From assembly GCA_023142175.1 (NCBI GenBank), contig JAGLJX010000191.1, positions 1 through 7,783 of the forward strand: a stretch of 7,783 bases of DNA, given 5' to 3'. The translations under genes were made by a program, and so were the position numbers. The notes below the pieces were generated by a model, which was not told where the DNA came from, did no database searches, and worked only from the letters and a program-made list of their open reading frames with translations. This document shows, one piece after another, positions 6,831 through 7,783 of the stretch. The stretch's first letter is position 1. Every line of letters begins with the position of its first letter. Source of the stretch: Emcibacter sp. (GTDB lineage: Bacteria > Pseudomonadota > Alphaproteobacteria > Sphingomonadales > Emcibacteraceae).

Positions 6831-6854
6831 AAATTCAAACGTTTGTTTGAATTT
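6831..6854. promoter_or_regulatory. Perfect 24-base palindrome, candidate TetR-family (PsrA-like) fatty-acid operator
   Basis: Ten-base arms AAATTCAAAC and GTTTGAATTT flank the spacer GTTT without a mismatch. The core CAAAC-N4-GTTTG fits the binding pattern known for PsrA, a TetR-family regulator of fatty-acid oxidation genes in proteobacteria whose targets include electron-transfer flavoprotein genes. It lies 128 bases before the ETF-QO start and overlaps a candidate -35 box, so repression is the likely mode. Which regulator binds is inference. A hairpin terminator for the desaturase is less likely because no T-run follows the stem. Confidence 0.65.
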
Positions 6855-6875
6855 GGACGAAATATAGATTATATA
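6847..6875 (+). promoter_or_regulatory. Candidate promoter of ETF-QO gene
   Basis: TTGAAT (6847-6852) and TATATA (6870-6875) are spaced by 17 bases; TATATT at 6872 is an alternative -10 with 19 bases. The -35 box sits inside the right arm of the palindrome. A second possible -35, TTGACC at 6891-6896, has no good -10 partner. Transcription from here would give a 5' leader of about 100 bases. Confidence 0.4.
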
Positions 6876-6906
6876 TTCTCCATAGTTTTATTGACCCATC
6901 GTTACC

Positions 6907-6928
6907 CTTTGGAGTAACTTTGGAGCAA
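6907..6928 (+). repeat. Two tandem 11-base repeats in ETF-QO leader
   Basis: CTTTGGAGTAA is followed directly by CTTTGGAGCAA, ten of eleven bases identical. The first unit also takes part in a short inverted repeat, GTTAC (6901-6905) with GTAAC (6914-6918). No function is known to me; the unit length is close to one DNA helical turn. Confidence 0.6.
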
Positions 6929-6935
6929 TGCTCTT

Positions 6936-6963
6936 ACACACGATTAAAACACACGATTAAAAC
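6936..6963 (+). repeat. Two tandem 13-base repeats just before ETF-QO
   Basis: ACACGATTAAAAC occurs twice in direct succession (6938-6950 and 6951-6963), with two further matching bases on the left. It ends in AAAACGTTTG (6959-6968), which resembles the CAAACGTTTG core of the palindrome at 6836-6845 and may be a second, weaker operator. The repeat lies 18 bases before the ETF-QO start, immediately upstream of its ribosome binding site. Confidence 0.7.
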
Positions 6964-6981
6964 GTTTGGAAAGAAAATATC

Positions 6982-7783
6982 ATGGAACGTGAATTTATGG
7001 AATATGATGTCGTCGTTGTTGGCGGCGGTCCTGCGGGCTTAAGTGCGGCGATCCGTTTTAAGCAGATGGCCGATGAGCAGGGTAAGGAATTCACGGTTTG
7101 TGTTTTGGAAAAAGGCTCCGAGATCGGGGCTCATATCCTGTCCGGTGCGGTAATTGATCCCATAGCACTTGATGAACTTATACCTAACTGGAAAGAATTG
7201 GGTGCGCCGCTACTCAGCCCGGTTACGGATAATGAGCATTGGATATTAAAGGAAAAGGGCAAGACCGGAATGCCGCATTTTCTGTTGCCGCCCTTGATGA
7301 GCAATAAGGGTAATTATATTGTCAGTCTGGGTAATGTTTGCCGCTGGCTGGCGGAACAGGCTGAAAATATTGGGGTCGAAATCTTCCCCGGCTTCACCGG
7401 TTCTGAAATCCTCTACCATGAGGATGGCTCTGTCAAAGGCGTGCTGACCGGAGATATGGGCGTTGCCGAGGACGGCAGTGAAAAAGATACTTATATGCCG
7501 GGTATGGAACTTCTCGGAAAATATACCTTAATCGCTGAAGGGGTGCGGGGGTCTATTGCCCAGACACTGATTAAAAAATTCAATCTGCGGGACGGTAAAG
7601 AGCCACAGACCTATGGTATTGGCATTAAGGAACTTTGGGAAGTTGCGTCGGAGAAACATAAACAAGGGACGGTTATCCATACTCAGGGCTGGCCTTTGGA
7701 CAGTGATACGGTTGGCGGTGGTTTTATCTATCATCTGGAAGATAATCAGGTCGCCATTGGTTTCGTGGTCGGGCTGGATTACG
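6982..7783 (+). CDS. Electron transfer flavoprotein-ubiquinone oxidoreductase (ETF-QO), 3' end cut off by window
   Basis: An open frame of 267 codons runs from the ATG at 6982 to the window edge, about half of the usual length of roughly 550 residues. The N-terminus has the FAD-binding fold: YDVVVVGGGPAGLSAA (8-23, glycine-rich loop G14-G19), then LEKGSEIGAHILSGAVIDP (42-60), a stretch very typical of ETF-QO. Further family stretches include GNYIVSLGNVCRWLAEQAE, followed by the GxEI-type strand and IAEGVRGS. The enzyme takes electrons from ETF, reduced by acyl-CoA and amino-acid dehydrogenases, and passes them to ubiquinone at the inner membrane; its 4Fe-4S cysteines lie beyond the window. 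GGAAAG at 6969-6974 is a good ribosome binding site. The upstream palindrome suggests control by a fatty-acid-responsive regulator. FixC is a related family, but the sequence reads as ETF-QO. Confidence 0.94.
   Translation, partial: MEREFMEYDVVVVGGGPAGLSAAIRFKQMADEQGKEFTVCVLEKGSEIGAHILSGAVIDPIALDELIPNWKELGAPLLSPVTDNEHWILKEKGKTGMPHFLLPPLMSNKGNYIVSLGNVCRWLAEQAENIGVEIFPGFTGSEILYHEDGSVKGVLTGDMGVAEDGSEKDTYMPGMELLGKYTLIAEGVRGSIAQTLIKKFNLRDGKEPQTYGIGIKELWEVASEKHKQGTVIHTQGWPLDSDTVGGGFIYHLEDNQVAIGFVVGLDY

Noticed and set aside
7528..7734. Minus-strand open frame of 68 codons
   Set aside because: It is antisense to strongly conserved ETF-QO coding sequence.

Overview
The window looks like chromosomal DNA of an alphaproteobacterium. 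The evidence is the family-4-like uracil-DNA glycosylase of the FEGC...PWRPPGNR type, an ETF-ubiquinone oxidoreductase next to it, and the gene block glycosylase / lytic transglycosylase / moaB, which I know from memory mostly from that class. Base composition is moderate and the spacers are AT-rich. I see no rRNA, tRNA, CRISPR array, insertion sequence or phage gene. The exact order is not decidable from the sequence; a marine or host-associated lineage of the Sneathiella/Kordiimonas kind is only a guess.

Layout. Bases 1-5520 are all transcribed leftwards. Reading in that direction: a uracil-DNA glycosylase (5520-4726) overlaps by ATGA a soluble lytic murein transglycosylase (4729-2870), which overlaps moaB (2883-2359) by 14 bases. 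These three form a tight, probably translationally coupled operon. After an 82-base gap comes an HD-GYP signalling protein (2276-1200), then a decayed 3' scrap of a third HD-GYP gene (1199-1059), then a second full-type HD-GYP gene (963 to beyond the window edge). Bases 5721-7783 are transcribed rightwards: a membrane fatty-acid desaturase (5721-6782), a regulatory region with a perfect 10+4+10 palindrome, and the first half of ETF-ubiquinone oxidoreductase (6982 to beyond the edge).

The genes do not make up one pathway. Two small themes stand out. One is lipid/electron metabolism: a desaturase beside ETF-QO, with a fatty-acid-regulator-like operator in front of ETF-QO. The other is a tandem HD-GYP family in visible turnover: one member has a complete metal-ligand set, the next has lost a conserved metal ligand (Asp to Asn), and a third survives only as a frameshifted tail. 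Both full proteins have a receiver-like N-terminus without the normal phosphorylation residues. The HD-GYP cluster and the operator before ETF-QO are the parts most worth following up. I found no clear evidence of a wholly new multi-gene system.
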